NCBI GenBank assembly: GCA_964478455.1
Contig: CAYZJD010000025.1
Location: 1-21,575 of the forward strand
Source: CAYZJD01 sp964478455
GTDB lineage: Bacteria > Acidobacteriota > Terriglobia > Bryobacterales > Bryobacteraceae
Length of the DNA stretch: 21,575 nt
Direction of reading: 5' to 3'
In this document: positions 18,960 through 21,575 of the stretch, in pieces
Numbering within the stretch: position 1 is the stretch's first letter
Layout: each line of letters starts with the position of its first letter
Translations under genes and position numbers: made by a program
The notes under the pieces: model-generated
The model's input: the letters and a program-made list of their open reading frames with translations, nothing else
Databases searched by the model: none
Told to the model about the DNA's origin: nothing

Positions 18960-21575
18960 TCAAGCCAGCGCCGCCTGCGCCGCTAAGGCCACCTGGTTGA
19001 TCTCCGCCCCGGCGCCACGCGCCGCCTCGGCAATGTCAGGCGTGAGGTCCCGCATCTTCAGTTCGGCGGCGGCGGCCATGGCGCATGCGGCCAGCCAGGC
19101 GTCTCCGGAGTGAATCAACTCGCGGGCCGCCTGCTCGGCGGTCTTGATCTCCACGCCGAACAACTCCCTGCCGCGTTCCGTCAGGTGCGCCGCGTCGTCC
19201 AGCAGCGGGATGAGAATGCGTCTCAACTCCCGATCGAGCACGCTTTCGAGAAACTCGAGGGCGGTCGTATACTGCTCGCGCCGCCCATGATGGACGGCCA
19301 GCCAGGCGGCGTAGATCTCCTTGGGAGGATAGCGGAGACCCAGCAGGCGGAAAAGGCGTTCCAGCGTCTGGCGCAGCCGCTCCTCGATGCTCGAAGCCAA
19401 CAGCCCAGCCGCACTGCGTTTGTCCTTGCGGCCGCGGAGCGGCGACAAGATGGCGTTCAGTTCGAAGTAGTAGCGCGCCTCCGTCAAGATCTGCCGGGTG
19501 ACGAAGGCGCCGCGGTAGTCCAGGTTCGGCGCTCTCTCCCGCAAGCTATTCAGAGCTCGGAGCACGGCCGCGCGGATGGAGAGATTGCGGCAGTCGATGA
19601 AATCGAGAAGCACGTCGACGCTTCGCTGATCTGGAACGGCTTTGAGCACGCGGGGGATCTGCCGGCGGACCTCCACCGGCACGCTGTCGTCGCCGAGGAT
19701 GTCACTCAGGGTGCCGGAGATGCGCGTGCCATACATTGCCAGGGCCTCGATCGCCACCCCACGGAATTGTGAATCCGGCAGGCGGTTCAGTATGGCGCCT
19801 ACATAGGCGCGATTGCGGATAGTGCCCGCGGCGCGCATTGCCGCCGACACCACGCGCGCATCCTTGTCTTCGAGCAGGCGGTGCAGCGCCTCGGTGCCCG
19901 AGTCACCGCACGCTCCCACTGCCACGGCGGCCAAGCGGCGGCGATCTGGACTCGAATCGGCGGCCGCGCGGGAAATCCAGTCACAGGTGGCCACGTCCGC
20001 GATCGCTTCAGGGCGCGATCTCATCGAGCGCAGGGCCGCTTCCGCCACCCGGGAGTCGGGGTGATCGAGGAAGACCCGTCCCAGGTTCACGGCGTCCGGG
20101 GACACTTCCAGCACGTACTGCACTGCCGCCACCACCGCCTCGGAATAGGCGTAAGACGGTGAGGCTTCCGTTTCGCGCATGGCCTCGGGCAGCAGGCCCG
20201 CAAACCGGGCGCCCTTGGCCAGTTCGTACACCTTTCCTCGGACCTCCGGCAGCGGGCTGGCGGCCAGATCACGGAGCAGCGGCTCCAGTTGGAAACCCGG
20301 CGCGTCCGCAAGCAGCGACAGCGCATAACACGCCTGCCGCGCGTTGCCGCCCCGGGCCGCCTGCTCTACGAGCGCCAGCGTGGCCGGATCCCCGACGGCG
20401 AGGCGGGAACTCTCCAGATCCAGGCGGCGCGCATCCAGTCGCTTGCGCACCGTCAGCACATATTCCCGCTTGGCGCGCCAGGCCAACACGATCCAGGCGA
20501 CGGCGAACCCTACTACGAACAGGGCCACGTTCCTCAAGGGCACTTTCATCATCCTGACGAGGACCACCAGCAACAGGGCGCCAAGTCCGCGGCCGGCGCG
20601 GTCGACGAAAATATCCACGAACGCTTTCGTCCGGTTTCTCAGCTCGGCGGGCAAGGGCAGGTAGAGCAGCTCCATCCCTGTCCTGTTCAGCGTGTAACGG
20701 CTGGCGGCGTCGGTGAGCTTGGCGACGGTGGCCACGCCAAGGCTTGGCAAACCGAAACTGGCCGTCGACACCACGGAGATGGCCGCCGGCGCCACCAGCA
20801 AGGTGCCGCCGACCCCGAGCCAGCGGACGATCGCCGCCGTCAGGAAGAGTTGGAGGATGATGTTGACTGTGTTGAGGTAGACGCCGTAGAAGGTCCCGAA
20901 AAACGCAGTGAGCTGGGCGCCCTGATAGGCGCCCTTGGCCATGGCCTTGAACTGGAAGTCCAGCAGTACATCGACCATGTAATTCATCAGGATGATGCCG
21001 ACGATCACCTGAAGATGCCGGTACTGGCGGAGGTCGACGGCAATGTCGCGAAGGGAGAAGCCGGCTTCCTCGCCCTCGCCAGCCTTGGCCCTGGCCAGCA
21101 ACACGCCTTTCAGGGAAATGGTGGCGCGAAACGCGGAGTATGCCAGCAGGACCGGCAACACGCAAATCGCGACCAGGTTCCTTTCGCCGACGTAGTGGAC
21201 CGAGAAGCTGGTGAAAGACCCGCCGAATGCGCTGCCAAGAACGGCCCCCGCGCCGAGCAGGCCATATACGCGCTTGGCCTCACGAGGGTTGAAGACGTTC
21301 GAGGCCACCACCCACCCTTGCGTCACCATGACGATGCTGAACAGCTTCACCCAGACGTTGAAGGCATAAATCAGCCACGGCAGATCGAACTGGATAAGCC
21401 ACCAGAAAACAAGCTGCATGGCTGAGGCCAGGGCCATGGCCCAGTTGACCGCCCGTTCGAGCGAGGCCTGCACCGTTATCTTGGTGTAGAGGTAAGCGAG
21501 GATGCCACCGACGACCGCGATCAGAATATAGAGATCCGGCAGATTCTCGGTCTTGAACCGGTTCAGGAAGAGCGC
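18960..21575 (-). CDS. NTT/Npt-like membrane transporter fused to HEAT repeats (5' partial)
   Basis: The frame is open to the right edge, so the N-terminus lies outside the window; 871 residues are visible. The first 375 or so hold about eight to ten hydrophobic segments. The region VFNPREAKRVYGLLGAGAVL and RYTLNRTGMELLYLPLP, followed by KAFVDIFVDRAGRG, resembles bacterial ADP/ATP-translocase-like (NTT, Npt1/Npt2) proteins. From about 390 to the end are repeated helical pairs (EVRGKVYELAKGA, DSRVAEAALRSM, DARVVSAAMRAAG, VEVRRQIPRVL) of HEAT type, likely cytoplasmic. Whether it moves nucleotides is unproven: non-parasites carry such proteins with unknown substrates. It is the first visible gene of the minus-strand run. 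Confidence 0.82.
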   Translation of the reverse strand, partial: ALFLNRFKTENLPDLYILIAVVGGILAYLYTKITVQASLERAVNWAMALASAMQLVFWWLIQFDLPWLIYAFNVWVKLFSIVMVTQGWVVASNVFNPREAKRVYGLLGAGAVLGSAFGGSFTSFSVHYVGERNLVAICVLPVLLAYSAFRATISLKGVLLARAKAGEGEEAGFSLRDIAVDLRQYRHLQVIVGIILMNYMVDVLLDFQFKAMAKGAYQGAQLTAFFGTFYGVYLNTVNIILQLFLTAAIVRWLGVGGTLLVAPAAISVVSTASFGLPSLGVATVAKLTDAASRYTLNRTGMELLYLPLPAELRNRTKAFVDIFVDRAGRGLGALLLVVLVRMMKVPLRNVALFVVGFAVAWIVLAWRAKREYVLTVRKRLDARRLDLESSRLAVGDPATLALVEQAARGGNARQACYALSLLADAPGFQLEPLLRDLAASPLPEVRGKVYELAKGARFAGLLPEAMRETEASPSYAYSEAVVAAVQYVLEVSPDAVNLGRVFLDHPDSRVAEAALRSMRSRPEAIADVATCDWISRAAADSSPDRRRLAAVAVGACGDSGTEALHRLLEDKDARVVSAAMRAAGTIRNRAYVGAILNRLPDSQFRGVAIEALAMYGTRISGTLSDILGDDSVPVEVRRQIPRVLKAVPDQRSVDVLLDFIDCRNLSIRAAVLRALNSLRERAPNLDYRGAFVTRQILTEARYYFELNAILSPLRGRKDKRSAAGLLASSIEERLRQTLERLFRLLGLRYPPKEIYAAWLAVHHGRREQYTTALEFLESVLDRELRRILIPLLDDAAHLTERGRELFGVEIKTAEQAARELIHSGDAWLAACAMAAAAELKMRDLTPDIAEAARGAGAEINQVALAAQAALA

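Noticed and set aside
1..21575. CRISPR arrays, insertion sequences, integrase or attachment sites
   Set aside because: No spaced direct repeats, transposase or integrase motifs, or terminal inverted repeats were seen. The tRNA-Pro has an intact 3' end with no adjacent duplicate of it in the window.

Overview
This is a GC-rich bacterial chromosomal window (tRNA, transport, cofactor, regulatory and respiratory genes). The gene set suggests an acidobacterium of the Bryobacterales/Solibacter type: a MerR-like HTH fused to TPRs, a secreted ADP-ribosylglycohydrolase-family protein, a DUF4380-like protein, PQQ dehydrogenases and a HEAT-fused NTT transporter. That assignment is inference from gene content, not a database result. 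There is no phage, IS element, CRISPR array or rRNA. No gene-free stretch exceeds 300 bases; the largest gaps are about 115 bp (feoA to the HTH-TPR gene) and 83 bp (feoB to the tRNA).

Layout. (1) 1-2348, minus strand: feoA-feoB (ferrous iron uptake), followed downstream by tRNA-Pro(UGG). (2) 2349-2463: a divergent control region with two mirror-image copies of a 12-base element, each exactly 23 nt from a start codon. (3) 2464-4397, plus strand: an HTH-TPR protein and thiL. (4) 4455-13206, plus strand: a tight six-gene run. It starts with a secreted DUF4380-like protein. Next come an 873-residue flavoprotein (OYE barrel, two FeS motif sets and a GltD-like FAD/NAD(P) module), a secreted ADP-ribosylglycohydrolase-fold protein and a secreted 12-ankyrin protein. 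A NarX/NarL-type kinase and regulator complete it. The first three junctions are 16 nt, an ATGA overlap, and a 2-nt gap or GTGA overlap. (5) 13249-21575, minus strand: a seven-gene run read from the right edge. It holds an NTT-type transporter with HEAT repeats (5' end outside the window), a cNMP-binding domain protein, a soluble histidine kinase, a single-domain receiver, a PQQ dehydrogenase, a pentaheme c-type cytochrome and a PafA-like phosphatase. Runs 4 and 5 converge at about 13207-13248.

How the genes may work together. Run 5 joins cytoplasmic signalling parts (cNMP domain, kinase, receiver) to a periplasmic oxidation chain (quinoprotein to multiheme cytochrome), a phosphomonoesterase and a nucleotide-transporter-like membrane protein. 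Sugar oxidation with phosphate or nucleotide scavenging is a reasonable but untested reading. Run 4 looks like an uncharacterised redox/glycoside system under its own two-component pair.

The most unusual single observation is the cytochrome gene. It has an ideal Shine-Dalgarno and an intact signal peptide, but the only codon at the right place is AUA.
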